Of a stretch of 64,000 nucleotides of DNA, positions 42,471 to 54,659 are shown piece after piece. The stretch's first letter is position 1. Every line of letters begins with the position of its first letter. The stretch is from Ochotona curzoniae (lineage: Eukaryota > Chordata > Mammalia > Lagomorpha > Ochotonidae). The stretch spans positions 10,176,501 to 10,240,500 of the forward strand of contig NW_024466607.1 of assembly GCF_017591425.1 (NCBI RefSeq), in the 5' to 3' direction. Both the position numbers and the translations under genes were made by a program. The notes under the pieces were generated by a model. That model saw only the letters and a program-made list of their open reading frames with translations. It ran no database searches and was not told where the DNA came from.

Positions 42471-45400
42471 CGAACTTTCTCCCAAGGGGCTCTGCTGCCT
42501 GCCTCTCCCCCAAAGCAGCCTCTGGAGTCTGGAGGCAGGTGACTCCCGTGGAGTCAGTGGACAACTTGGGGAAAATCTCAAAGAGGAAGACTAGTCAAGA
42601 CCTAGGCTGCTTTTCACATTTGCAAACTTTTCCCATGAATAAAAAATCCTAATTGTTTGCATTTATGGAGTACAGTGTGACTGTCTGGGTACAGCTGCAG
42701 GTCGGAGCTGGGTAAGAAGTCCCCACTGCTGCCCATTCTAGAAGCTGGGCCCAGAGGCCCTTCTGCAGTGGATAAGGTAGGGGGTAGGGTGGGAGAAATA
42801 TCCTGGTTTCCCCTGCCAGGCGTTCAGTTCGACATGACACCCCCTGCAAAACCCTGAGCGAGCTGAGAGAAGGGGTTGCAGGAGAGGCCGCCTGGCAGTG
42901 GGGGAGATGAGGGGACAGGTGGGCAGAGGGCCTCTCTGCCTGCACCTGCGGAAGCTGCTGGAGGGGTCACCTCTCCCAGAGCCACTAACCCTTGCCCCAC
43001 TTTTCTCAACCTTCTAGCTTTCTTGGGGAAGGCACACAGCTCTGAGTGAGGGACCCTTTTCTCCCAAATCTGACAGTGAAATGAATCTGCTGAGGCGATT
43101 TGTAGGGGCTTTGGCCTCCTCTGGGCAGGCAGTGACTTGGGGTCGCATGTACTCCAGCTTGAGAAGGTCCAAACGAGCACTTGGAACCCATCCACAAAAT
43201 GAGATTAAAAAGTGATTTCAGGGAATCATCAAGGGACTCCCCGCCCCCCCCCTGCCCCATAGCAACAAAGAAGTCATAGTAGTTGCCCAAGGGACAAGGC
43301 TCTGAGCCGGACAGAAACACTGGCTCTGGGTGCCACCTTCACATGACCCGGGGGCCATTTTTTCAACAGGTGGGAACATCAGGTCATGCTCACACGACTC
43401 ACCCTGCCCTGCCCGAGTGACGTCCCATGGACCAGTCGGGAGTCAGGGAGGTGGTGTGGGTGTGGGGCTAAGGGGACTTAAAGGTCACTTATCGTGCTGC
43501 TGAGTTTCCTGAGTGGGACAAAGCCAGTGGAGGGGAGAGAGTCCCATCTTATGCCAGGGGTGGCTGCTAGGGGCTTTAACAAGGTGCACTAACACAGACC
43601 AAGGGCAGGCCTTACTTGGGAATCAGAGACTGGCCACGGGAACCTAGACTCCCACGGCATGGGTGCTGGACCCAGTTATGCGGGGTGGCAAAGCACAGAG
43701 CTAGAACTGGAGCGGAAAAGGGTTCCAAGTGAGCAGACAGCATGGCAGTCACCGTACATAGCACCCAGCAACCTTAAGGCTGACCTGGGAGCAGGTGGTG
43801 GGGGCTGTCCAACCAGCGGCAAAAAGCCCAAGGGAGGATGTTTGGGTGTTGGGGGCTGGGACACTGGCACAATGAATGTCTCCATCTGAAAAGCCTGCCT
43901 GACCCCTGAAAGCTTCGACTTCTTGCACTGGCAAAAATGTACCATTCTTGGTGGGCACTTCTCGCCAGTCATCCCCGACTATAATCTACCTTTATGACAC
44001 TCATGAGGCCTGAGGCTGGGACCCAAGTGGGAGATGACAGGTGGGTGATATCCTCACCCGAAGCCCCTCCTGGAGGACCCGGCTGAGAGCACCAGTCGGT
44101 CTCAACCGCTCCTGATGATATCAAGACATTTGGTCTCGGGCCCAGCCAAATCCCAGATTTCCCGACAAAAAGTTGTCTGCCAGGAGTTTGTCCTGTCCTT
44201 GAGGAAACACATGTTTGGATGCAAGGGAGCCCCCTGTGTATTGGCCACAACCCATAAAGCAGCAGCTAAGTGAGCGTATTGCTGTGTGTGGCAGTAGGCT
44301 TTAGCGGGCTCTGGCTTCGGCACTCAGGTTGAACACCCAAGGAATCCCTGCATGAGGTCTCACAGGGACCTGAAACTGACCCACCTGGACCCCTAGGATA
44401 ACATCCCGGGATCTCCCAGTAGGCGAGGGTCTATGGAGGACAGCGGCCCCAGGCGCTGGGGGGCCTCTTTCAGACCAGATATTCATCTTGTATTTAGCTG
44501 AAAGCAACAGAAGGCCCTGGGTGGCCTTGCCCCCACCTTGGGTCCACTTGTGTGACCAGTGGTCTACTTTTGCAAACAGGGGGACTCAGCATGGTCAGGA
44601 TACTGCAGGGCAGTTGCTGCTGCCCTGCTTCAGGCCAGCCTCTTCAAGTTCAACTCTATCATCAAGCTTCAGGGGGATGCCACAGCTTACAGGACACTCA
44701 CGCTGGCTAACAGCAGGAGGCCTTACTAGACCCCAGGCCCTCCTGGACAGTCACCGGGGATGGCTCTCACAGTAACGCCAAGTCCTCACTCCAGCTACTC
44801 TTCCATAGGCTGCAGAGTTTGAAAACCCAACTCGCTCTCGTGCATGGCACTTAGAACTAGTCTACACCCACAAGCCGTGATGCTGTACAAAGCCAATCTT
44901 TGGAAAAGCCCGCCTGGTGGGCACCTTGCTGCTGGCAAGGCGTCGCGAGAGCAGGGCTCTCTGGCAAGTAGGATATGCCGAGGAGGTCTTAGCCACGTTG
45001 TGGAAGCCCAGGCAGCATCACCCACTGTCTCAGTGAGTGATTACCACCCTGGCTGGATCCTTAGAATCGGACGAAGCCCGGAGAGCCAACTTGTCACAGA
45101 CCCCAGACACGCATTCCTGCTGCTGCATGAAAAAAGCTAGTCCTGGCGACTGCCGGGCACACAGATGGATGCATCCCTGGCCCTGGCTGTGGCATGTGGC
45201 TTGCTCTTTTCTGAGCTTGCCAGGCCCCATCCTCCTGGCATGCAACTGAATCTCTGCTGCCCTCCACAATGTCTCATCCTTGAATTCCTTCTTGCATCAG
45301 AGACAAGAGCCTCCAGCCAACCGAGACCAACAGCGAGGACTGGTGAACTCTGGCAGTCCACACATGCACTGCTTTGCTCCCACCCAAGGGAGCCTGCAAT

Positions 45401-46465
45401 TTGCTTGCAGGGACCAGTCATGCTAATGCAAGTTCTGAGAGTCACCTTGGTGGGGGGCACGGGTAAAAGGTGCAGTGCTCGCCTCTCCCCACCTCCAGAC
45501 CTCACTTCTCATGGGCGGGAGTGTCCTTCGGAGACGGTGTCAAACTTCACATCTTCATGGAGAGGCCGATCAGGAGTAGGGGCTCGCACGCCTCACAAGC
45601 CCCTTTGAGACGGGGTAGCAGGCAGAGGGAGGGTGGCCCCGGGCTCAGCAGGCTTCGCTGTGCTATCCCAGGAAGGAACAAGTGCGGCAGAGTTAAATGG
45701 CTTAGGAGGAGCCCAACTGGATGACGCCAGGGCCTTGGGCATCCGGCCGTCCTCTGCGGAGTGCAGGGCAGGAGAGATGGGTCCTGACCACAAGACCCTG
45801 ATCAAGGAGAGGACTGGGGTGTGTGCACTTGACTGCCTGGACTGTATTGGGTCTCCTGCTGATGGGGATAGGATGGTGACAAGGAAGCAGGAAGACACGG
45901 CCAGGTGACCCAAGCCCATGCTGGGCCTGTCCGGGACAAGGTGTGCCGTCCACATGCATGGAGGACAGATGTTACAGCTTCCTTTCCAGGAGAAAGAAAC
46001 ATGACCAAGCCAAGGGTTCAGCCCAAAGGCCACCTCCTCCAGGAAGCCTGCCCTGCCTGTGCCACCTACTGTGACCATCTTCTGCTAGCCTCAAATCTCC
46101 TTCCTTGTTTCCTGCTTCATCCCCTGCTCCTGTTCCTGGTCCTGCTCTGTCCAGCAGCACCTGCTGTGGCTCTGACCTCACCCGGAGTCAAAGTGTTCAT
46201 GGCAGCCCTTGGAGCACCTGCTATGCTTGTCCTGTCTCCCAGTCCTGCCCTCCTGTCCCTGGAGCCTGACTTGGCCTCCGCAGTCCTGAGTTCCTCAGTG
46301 GTGGCACCATGTCTTGGTCACTGTGCGCGCTCTCCAGGTGTCAGTTCCAAGGAGCAGCAGGATGGGCTTGCTGTTTCTCGGGTCCTCCCTCCCTGCTGGG
46401 TCAGACCCCAGCGCACAGAGCTGGGGCTGGGTCCACAGCTCCCACCTGCACCTGAGGCGTTCTGT
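42471..46465. other. Unique DNA, no gene recognised
   Basis: About 4 kb of moderate GC. Open frames overlap on both strands and lack family signatures. I looked for retroviral pol or LTR marks and for exons with good splice sites and found none that I can defend. Confidence 0.4.
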
Positions 46466-46640
46466 TGGTAGTCTGCGGCCTTCATTCACCCAGCACTTGC
46501 TCACCGAGGCCCTGCCACTGCCAGCCAGGATCCAGACACCAGGGCACAGCACAGAGTGAATCAGGTGGAGCTGTCCGTCCTTCTGACCTGCAGCCTGTTG
46601 AGGTGGGGGGAGACAGAGTAAACCTATCAGAGGTGACAAG
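46466..46640 (+). mobile_element. L2 3' end remnant
   Basis: CATTCACCCAGCACTTGCTC, CCAGACACCAGGGCACAGCA and GGTGGGGGGAGACAGAGTAA match the order of the L2 3' end. Confidence 0.65.
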
Positions 46641-48690
46641 ACTACAGAACTGAGCTGCTGAGCCTTGGCTGGGATGTGATTGTCCTATACTCACAAACTG
46701 CATGCACACTTCCACTTTCCCACCAGTGGCCTGGTTGCTTCTGTGAGGCTCTGTGCCCAGGTTGCCCTGAATGGTGCGCAGTGGGCCTCGTTCACATTGG
46801 CCATCTGCCAAAGTGCCTTTCCCTCTTCCAGACTCGTGGGAGGGCTAAGCAAAGACAGGAGCCCTGTGCTAATCCCATGCTGCCCTCGAGAAGCCATGGG
46901 AGATCCTTAGCCCTGGGTCTTTCTTCCCCACAAACAGGTCCACACTGCGCAAGAAGTGAGAGCAGAGCTTTCCTAGCTTGGGGAGCTCATTGATGTGGAG
47001 ACTTCTGCAGGTGGTTCCAACAAAGAACAGAGCCCCTATCCAGCATGTGGTCTGGTTATCAGGCGGCATACCACACCTCCAGGAATGGGGGTCAACCTGG
47101 TCAGGTCATGTAGAGGTTTCTGGGGACAGCCTGGCCACTTTCACACCATGTCATAGAATTCAGTAGTGGTGACAGATAATGCATGTCCCCAGATACTCAC
47201 TCTCTGACCAGTTCTAGGGAATGAGTAGAAATCACTTTGCCTAGTAATAACAAGGGCAGCCATAACTTATCCTGGGTGGGTGTCACCTCAAGCCAGCTTT
47301 TGCATTTCCCCTCTGTGAATCCTCTCCCTACACAAAGACAGGGGTAGTTCAATATTCCCATTTATGGAAGAGAATGGAGACTCCTCTGATTGTGCAGATG
47401 TGATGGCTGGAGCAAGCACAGCCACATTGCAACTGTGGGGGAGATGGCCCAAGCACTGTTAGTGGTGGAGTAAGGAGGTTTTGGGGTCTTACCTCCTCTG
47501 TGCTGGCTCACTTCCTCTCAGCTCAATTCTTCCTGTGGGATGTGGGGAAGCAGGCCCAGGAGCTGAATTCCAAGGGAAGTGAGGAAGGTCAGCTTGTGTA
47601 GATCTTGTTCCAGACTGGGTTCTCCTACACATTCTGGAAAGGCTGTTGGTGTGCCTGTAGGGAGCATGGTCTCAGAAATCCCACAGGGAAGAACTGTCCC
47701 CAGGTGTGCTGGGAGCAGGGTGAGGGGAGAGATGCCTGGGTAGTACAGGACGGCTCATGAGGTGACGTATGACTCTGTCACTGCTAAGCAAAGCCGAGAC
47801 CTGAGATGCCAGGCTGGGTGACCTACAGAAGGAAAGACATCCTGGGCGAGCTTCGCACCTCCCTCTCCTGGCCTCCCTTCAAAGCAGGTGTGTTTTCAAG
47901 CACATGGCATTCCAGACCGCAGGTGGCCAGAGCCTGGGTTTGCACTCCAGCTGCATGCTCTCACTCAGTTCTTGCCTTCTCCCTTCCCTGAGGCTCAGCC
48001 TTGAGGTAGGAACATGGGCTGCCCACACAGTTAACCCGAGGAGCCATGTGGTTACCATGGACGGTCCAGCCCGCGTTGTTGGGCTCTTGGCAGGGATGGT
48101 TGGAATCCACAGTTACCTTTGGTACAGCAGGTGGCAGCAATATTCAGCCAGACTGCTAGGAACGCTCCTCTGGATGAACGGTCACCAGAAACTCAACTCA
48201 AAAGTGGTTCTGGCATGCACACAGAGCTGCGAGAGGGATCCTTGTCACCAGCAAGTCTGAAGACAGGTGGATCCACCTCTCACAACCTCCTGGTTCTGTT
48301 GGTAACCCTTCAAGATGGCACCTCAGGCACCAACTGCCTTAACAGCCCAACAGACACGGAGCTTCACTGTCTCCAAAGTTCCACCCCTATGATCTATTCG
48401 CTGGGTCCTGATTGGCTATTTGCCCAGGGCCTTAGCTAATCTATGACCTGTGCTGATTGGTCAGCTCCAGGGCATGTGACCACTGTCCTCACAGGAGCTT
48501 GGCAGCTGCTCACTCTAGGTCCAGGCAGGTGTTTTTGTGAGGCCTGGGCAAGTGGGGCTGGAGTTCAGTCAGTCCTTGACCATTTTCTAGGAGGTGCCTG
48601 CCCACAGCCTACTGGCACATCCTACAGAACTCATGGCAGCAATTCCTCCCTTCCCAACTCCTCATCCCTACCAAAAGCCAGATTTCCTGA
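46641..48690. other. Unique DNA with MIR remnants
   Basis: About 47,345-47,430 (CCCATTTATGGAAGAGAATG) looks like MIR in reverse, and about 47,930-48,000 (CCTGGGTTTGCACTCCAGCT) like MIR forward. No exon is recognised. Confidence 0.45.
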
Positions 48691-48998
48691 CTGGGGGCCC
48701 ATGCTGTGGTGCAACAGGCAAAGCTGCTATCTGCTGTGCTGGCATCCCATAAGGGCACCAGTTCAAGTCCTGGCTGCTCCGCTTCTGATCCAGCTTCCTG
48801 CTAATGCACCTGGGAAAGCAGCTGAGGATGGCTCAAATACTTGGGCCACTGCACATATGTGGGAGACCTACAAGAAGCTCCTGGCTCCTGGCTTTGAATG
48901 GGACCAGCTCCAGCTGCTGAGGCCATATGGGGAGTGAGCCAGCAGATGGAAGACCCCTCTCTCTTTCTTCCTCTGTCTTTCAAATAAACAAATCTTAG
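48691..48998 (+). mobile_element. C-SINE
   Basis: GGGGGCCCATGCTGTGGTGC head, B box AGTTCAAGTCCTGGCTGCTC, tail CAAATAAACAAATCTTAGAA. Confidence 0.85.
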
Positions 48999-49011
48999 AA
49001 AGATGTTATTT

Positions 49012-49348
49012 GGGGGCCTGGCGTGATAATGTAGCACCTAAAGTCCTTGCCTTGAATGCGCCAGGATCCCATATGGATATCAGTTGTAATCCCGGTGGCT
49101 TTGCTTCCCATCCAGCTTACTGCTTGTGGCCTGGGGAAGCAGTCAAGGATGGCCCAAAGCCTTGGGACCCTACACCCATGTGAGAGACCCGGAAGAAGCT
49201 CCTGGTTTCAGATTGGCTCAGTTCCAGCCATTGCGGCCACTTGGGGAGTGAACCATTGGATGGAAGATCTTCTTCTTTGTCTCTCCTCCTCTCTGTACAT
49301 CTGCCTTTCCAATAAAAATAAGTAAATCTTAAAAAAAAAAAAAAAAGA
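49012..49348 (+). mobile_element. C-SINE
   Basis: GGGGGCCTGGCGTGATAATG head, tail AAAATAAGTAAATCTTAAAA with a long A-run. Confidence 0.9.
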
Positions 49349-49399
49349 TTGAGGTGGGGATTTGAGATTCACTACCAGCTTTAAGGCCTGCTCCTGTGG

Positions 49400-49575
49400 C
49401 CTGTTATCATCAGTTTTTCAATCCACAAACATTCTCTGGGCACCTTGGAGGTGCCAGGTCTGGTGAGAGGGGCCAGGGAAATTAGGAAGACAAACAAGAC
49501 TACGGATGGGACCCAGAGTGTCCCTGGAGATTCGTGGGTTTGTGAGCAAAGGCAGCCCATGAGAGGAAGCGACAA
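49400..49575 (+). mobile_element. L2-like remnant
   Basis: AATCCACAAACATTCTCTGG, CACCTTGGAGGTGCCAGGTC and AAGACAAACAAGACTACGGA match the L2 3' end order (AACAAATATT...TGTGCCAGGC...AACAAGAC). Confidence 0.6.
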
Positions 49576-50594
49576 GTGGGCAGAAGCCTGGAAAAGTAGG
49601 GGACAGGCTGTGTATAGGCTGGGGTACAGAGTCCCAGGCAGGGACCAGCTTGTGCATAGCAAGCAAGCAGAAGTCTAAGCAAGCAGGAAGGCATTGGAGA
49701 AGGACTGGAGAACTTTCTGGAAGGAGCCAGGTTATTCAGCTTTCAGGCTTCTCAGACTTCGGGGGTTTCTGTCACAACTGCTCCATGCTGTCATTCTCAA
49801 CAAGAAACACGCAGCCGTGGACAGCATGGGAATGAATGGCAGGCAGCTTCAGCGTGTTCTAGCCCACCTTCATTTATGAACACAGCAACTGAATTTTCAT
49901 TATTTCCTCCCACGCAAGGAAAATATATACTTCTGGATGTTTTCTCCTGCTCTTTAGAGGGTTAAAACTCCTCTTAGCTTATGGGCTCTGTAAAAAACAC
50001 TGGGCAAGTTGAGGGTGGGAGACTGGGATGTGCCTGCCTTAGAGCTATGCTTCAGCAGGGGGAGAGGGGTGCCTGGCATCCCCCGGGAAAATGCCTGTCA
50101 GTTGCGGAAGCTGGTGGATTTTTTTATGGGAGGGGCTGGGCACCATCCAAGGAGCCTTCCAGAAGTGATGGGCTGTGCTCAAGTAGGCACCTGGAAGCTG
50201 CTGCCCTCCTGCTGCTCAGCGCCTTATGTATCAGTGCATGAATCACACAGGCCTGATCTGGGACGGCACCCCTCTTGTGTTTACTGGCCAGGATATAAGG
50301 GTGAGGCCGCTCCTACAGTCGAGGTTGCTGGTGTAACAAAATAGGTCAGTGTTTATATATGTGTGTGTGTGGGGGGGGTGCTTTATGATTCCCCACCCCA
50401 CCCCCCAGTGTTAATTCCCATAGGAAATTAACACTACAGAGGGTCACAAGGTCTTAGTAATACAGACAGGCCAGCAGCTGGGGTCTCGGAAGCACCCCTA
50501 GGCTCAGCCAGCCATTTCCGGTGGGGGGGGGGGGGTCTTGCTGAGTAACTGGAGATCAGTCGGTGTAGAGCTTTCCTTGCTGCACTGTGTTTAA
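49576..50594. other. Unique DNA with simple repeats
   Basis: Includes a GT tract with a G-run (50,356-50,380) and a poly-G run (about 50,522-50,535). No gene. Confidence 0.45.
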
Positions 50595-50820
50595 TTATTA
50601 ATCAGACAGAGGGTTAGACATTTCATCCACTGGTCTGCCTCTCCAAATGCCCCAAGTGTCCAGAACCTGGGCAAACGGAAACCAGAAGCCAGGAACATTT
50701 GCAAGGTCTTCCACGTGATGTCAGGAACCTAAGGACTTGAGCCTACAACATCATTGCCTTTCCGGGGCTGCATTAGCTGAAGCTAAAACCCAGAGTGGAG
50801 GCTGGGATCTGAGCCAAGCA
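50595..50820 (-). mobile_element. C-SINE, degraded
   Basis: CAGAGGGTTAGACATTTCAT, GCCAGGAACATTTGCAAGGT and CCCAGAGTGGAGGCTGGGAT outline a reverse, diverged copy. Confidence 0.6.
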
Positions 50821-51849
50821 CCCTGATAAGGGACAAGGACACCTCAAGAGCAGCCCAAACAGCAGCACTTGGCTTTGAACTTCGTGGCTGGCTCAGCGAC
50901 GGGATTACTGGACACGGTTGTCTTCCTGAGGGCTTTGAATGGTCTTTTCTTTCCTAGACAGAGCAAGCAAACTTGAGAGTAACTCTTACAAGCCCGAGGG
51001 TGACTCAACACAGTACCCAAAGGGAGCACCCTAGAAACACTCCTGGGGTAGGGCAAGGTCACCCCTGTGTCATAGGAACTGGTTCAGGACTGTTTTCCAT
51101 GCAGTGGACTCAGAAACGGCTGAGGCCGTGCTGGAGGTGGGGGATGCGGCTGTCAGATTCCTTGTCTAGAAACCGAGGGGTGAGGATGGGGAGGAGAATG
51201 GCAGTGCCTCCCTTAGAAGTAAAACATGATGCTTCAGTTGAACCACAAGGTCAAGTTTGTAATACTCTTAATTTGGAGGCAGCCGTTGCTGATGGAGGAC
51301 TAAAAGCTTCTCCCAGGACAGTGTACAGTCACTCTCGGTTACTCTGCTGGCTCCTGTGTAAGGCATCAACTCCAGGAGGAAGGGAACCGACCCCCCCACC
51401 CCCGACTCACCCCCTGCGGAAGCTCCACCCTGGGGAACACACCTAGCAGGTATTTGGGGTTTCTGATTCACCTATGATCCCTTCTTGCCCTGCCTCGCAA
51501 GAGTCTGGATTTCAGCCAGAGAGAAAGCCAACGTCATCCCAGAGGACTGAACCAGGAGGATGAACTTGAAAACCAAGACAAAACAGGAAGAGGGGCAGAG
51601 CCAGTGAGCCTCGGCAGGGGGTGTGACTGCAGGTACACAGGTTCCTCTCAGGACATCAGCCATTGCTGCTGCTGCTGCTGCTGGACTGTCCCTGCCCCCA
51701 CACCACTGCCCTGATCAGGCCACTGGCTCACTCTGTGTGGCCAGATCCTGCTCAGGATTTAACTTTGGTCTGTAGAGTGAGGATTTGGGGTAGTGTTTCA
51801 TGTGCCACCTGGGATGCCCACAGCCTGAGTTCTGCAGCTGTTTGTTAAT
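50821..51849. other. Unique DNA, no gene recognised
   Basis: The plus frame at 50,973-51,446 has no signature. A TGC triplet repeat (seven units) lies at 51,663-51,683. Confidence 0.4.
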
Positions 51850-52035
51850 GGGCACCCTCAGAGATAACTGGGGGTCGCTCAAAGTGTGGGTCCTCTGCAT
51901 CCATGTGGGGAGACCCAGAGTTCCTGGTTCCTGACTTAGGCTTGGTGCAGCCCCACCTGTCCTGGGCATTTGTGGTGTGACCCAGTGGAAGAGATCTCCA
52001 CCTGCCTATGTCTCTTTTGGCTTATCAGGTAATAA
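51850..52035 (+). mobile_element. C-SINE fragment, degraded
   Basis: TGTGGGGAGACCCAGAGTTC, GACCCAGTGGAAGAGATCTC and the tail-like CTTATCAGGTAATAATACTT. Confidence 0.55.
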
Positions 52036-52925
52036 TACTTTCGGTCTGTTTTGTAACTTTTCAGAAATCTCTTCTGATTTTAGAAATTGGAGAAATGAAG
52101 ACGTAACATTCCGGTTCTCCTATGATGGCATATTTCCTTGAGTTGGTTCTAAGGCGTTTTTCTACATAGATACATGTGACATTGGTCATATGTTGCCAGG
52201 CACAGTTCTCTGTTTCCTTAGATATTTTCGATGCACTTCACTTGGCAGTGACTACATCACAGCTTGCTTGCTGATTGGACTGTAAAGTACTGAACCACTC
52301 CCTGTCCTTGGGAATTTGGAATTCTTGGGAGTGTTTCCGGCATTCTCTCACCAGGGTGCAGCTGGACAAGCCCTGGGAGGACAGGCGCTTTTCTCTCCCT
52401 GAGACCTTACCAAGGAACTGGGGGCCTCGACTTGCCTCTGTTTTTTCAAACAAGCAGACGCGGTCTGCAGGCTTGTCCTCCCTCATTTATCTGGCACAAG
52501 TCTTTCCGACTGAATGTGTCTCTTCCAGGGGGACCCCAGACAAGCCAGAGCCCCGCAACCATCACAGCACTCCCAGATCACACTGCCATCCTGTCACAGA
52601 CCAACTAAAGATGGCCACAGCGCTGTGGACCAGAGGGCTGTAGGCAAGAGGACCATGTACTCTTTAGCCCCCGACTTCAACTTGTACGGTTTCTTTTCCT
52701 TACTGCCCCAGGGAGTTTTGAGAATTGCCCAGTAGCTGCCCAACTCCTTGCTCTCCAATATCTATTTTTTCCAACCTTTCCAGTGTTTCATGACTGCCAG
52801 ACACACAATGCTAGGGTGAAATCAGCCCTGGTCGTCACACCTCTGTACTTCAAAAAGTTTGAGGAAAAATACACTTAAAGATAAGCTTACTTGTGTCAAA
52901 AAAAATTTTTTTTTTAAATTAAGAG
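52036..52925. other. Unique DNA, no gene recognised
   Basis: The 122-codon plus frame at 52,275-52,643 does not match a family I know. The region could include an old LTR, but no clear termini are seen. Confidence 0.35.
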
Positions 52926-53145
52926 TTGTGGCCCGGCACAATAGCCTAGCAGCTAAAGTCCTTGCCTTACACACACGGGGATCGCATATGGGGGCTGGTT
53001 CTAATCTCAGCAGTCCCACTTCCCATCCAGCTCCCTGCTAGTGGTCTGGGAAAGCAGCTGAGGATGGTCCAAAGTCTTGGGACCCTGCACCCAAGTGGGA
53101 AACTCAAAAGAGACTCCTGGCTCCTGGCTTTGGATTCTTTCAGCT
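52926..53145 (+). mobile_element. C-SINE, 3' truncated
   Basis: GTGGCCCGGCACAATAGCCT head. It ends after CTGGCTTTGGATTCTTTCAG without the normal tail. Confidence 0.8.
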
Positions 53146-53312
53146 CTGGAATCAAATTTTTATAGACCAAGGGTCACAAAGATAAGGGGGAAGGTATTGA
53201 TCTGGAAACCAGCAATTGTTTCCATACCCTTTTTTGTATATCCCGTTTTGCATATCTCATTCACATGCTATCCACTCAGTTGTTCTCATACAAATGACAT
53301 CCAATCATTTTT

Positions 53313-53648
53313 TTTTATTTTTTTAAGATTTATTTTTATTATTTTTTCATTGGAAAGGCGGATATACAGAGAGGAGAGACAGAGAGGAAGATCTTCCATC
53401 CGATGATTCACTCCCCAAGTGAGCGCAACAGGCCGATACTATGCCGATCCGAAGCCAGGAGCCTCTTCCGGGTCTCCCACGCGGGTGCAGGGTCCCAAAG
53501 CTTTGGGCCGTCCTCAACTGCTTTCCCAGGCCACAGGCAGGGAGCTGGAAGGGAAGCGGGGCTGCCGGGATTAGAACCGGCGCCCATATGGGATCCCGGG
53601 CGTGCAAGGCGAGGACCTTTAACCACTTGCGCCACCGCGCCGGGCCCC
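53313..53648 (-). mobile_element. Young C-SINE with target-site duplication
   Basis: Reverse full-length copy with head CGCCACCGCGCCGGGCCC. ATCCAATCATTT flanks it on both sides. It differs from the copy at 14.5 kb at only about seven positions in about 320. Confidence 0.95.
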
Positions 53649-53660
53649 AGATCCAATCAT

Positions 53661-54260
53661 TTATACAAAAGGTATCCATGCAGTTGTTCCCATACAAATG
53701 TTATCCTATCAATTGTAACCCTATGCTCGCTGACCTTCTAGAGTCACAATGTCCTTCTACAACTTACTTCCTTTTATTATTTGGTTTCTAATGCTAATGC
53801 TTTACAGGTTTTTTTTGTCCCCTTATTTCCTGCATTTTCTTCTGTTTTGTTGCTTTCTCTAACGCAACATTTCAGTTCCCTTCCATTTTCTTTCGGGAAT
53901 AGTCTATAGTTATTTCCCAGTGGTTAACGTGTAATTTCAATAACACACCAAAAAAAAGAAAAAAAAAGGTGAATACTGCGAGTGTACATGTCCAACTTCA
54001 CCCCCTTCCGGTTACTGATGTTACAAAGTGAGAGGTGGAGCCATTGCGTGTCTACGAAGAAAAACTGAGAAAGCAGTTTCTGGGGGCGAAGGGGCAAGTT
54101 TAACTCATTTCGTCTTCCAGTAATATCTCTACGTTTTAGGGGGTGGGTGTGGGGAAGCACCTCGTTTGCAAAGAAATCCTTGGAAGTCGACTGAAAATTC
54201 CCTACATGTTTAGCAGGTTCCCTACTCGCCTAGGAAAGGCAGGTGACTCCTCCCAGCACT
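53661..54260. other. Unique DNA upstream of the WDR48 promoter
   Basis: AT-rich up to about 54,000, then rising GC. A small A-run (53,950-53,967) is present. No gene. Confidence 0.45.
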
Positions 54261-54573
54261 CCAACCTAGCAAGTGCCTTCCCTTCTTGCCCGCCTGGTCC
54301 TCTACAGGAAGCGCCCCGGAAAACCGCGCGCCAGCGGGGCTCCGGAAAGTTATTCCCGCGGAACTGGCTTGGGATCGCTTCCCTTCGCTTTGAAAAGTGA
54401 CTCCACCTCCATCGGCATCCTACCTGCACAACCGATTGGTTTCAAAGCAGCTACCTTGCCACAGGGCCACAGCCCACCTACAACAAGAGTAGAACGAACT
54501 CGCACCTCCAGCCGCCCCATTACACCTGCCCCGGGCCGAAAGGGGAAGAGGAGGGACATCCTCCGGTCCGCTG

Positions 54574-54593
54574 TCACTTCCGGAAGTGACGTC
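54574..54593. promoter_or_regulatory. Palindromic ETS site fused to CRE-like site
   Basis: CACTTCCGGAAGTG reads the same on both strands, and TGACGTC overlaps its right end. ETS-family (GABP/ELK type) and CREB/ATF factors bind such composite sites in CpG promoters. Here this is inferred from sequence only. Confidence 0.7.
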
Positions 54594-54611
54594 GGAGTGT
54601 CAACATGCAAG

Positions 54612-54659
54612 ATGGCGGCCCATCACCGGCAGAACACGGCCGGGCGGAGAAAAGTACAG
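54612..54659 (+). CDS. WDR48: WDR48 (UAF1), first coding exon
   Basis: Sixteen codons, MAAHHRQNTAGRRKVQ, identical to the N-terminus of mammalian WDR48 as I know it, followed at once by a donor CAG/GTAGGG (54,660). WDR48 is a WD40-propeller protein of about 677 residues with a C-terminal SUMO-like domain. It binds and activates the deubiquitinases USP1, USP12 and USP46 and so acts in FANCI/FANCD2 and PCNA deubiquitination. This exon encodes only the tail before the propeller; exon 2 should begin with valine of the first blade and is not in the window. The start is chosen for its strong Kozak context (AAGATGG) and the protein match. An ATG 7 nt upstream (54,605) is out of frame. The exon lies in a CpG-island promoter. 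I see no damage, but 16 residues cannot prove the whole gene is intact. Confidence 0.95.

Noticed and set aside
43960..44500. Possible retroviral pol remnant in minus frames
   Set aside because: No conserved catalytic motif, no LTR pair, no primer-binding site. The resemblance was too vague.
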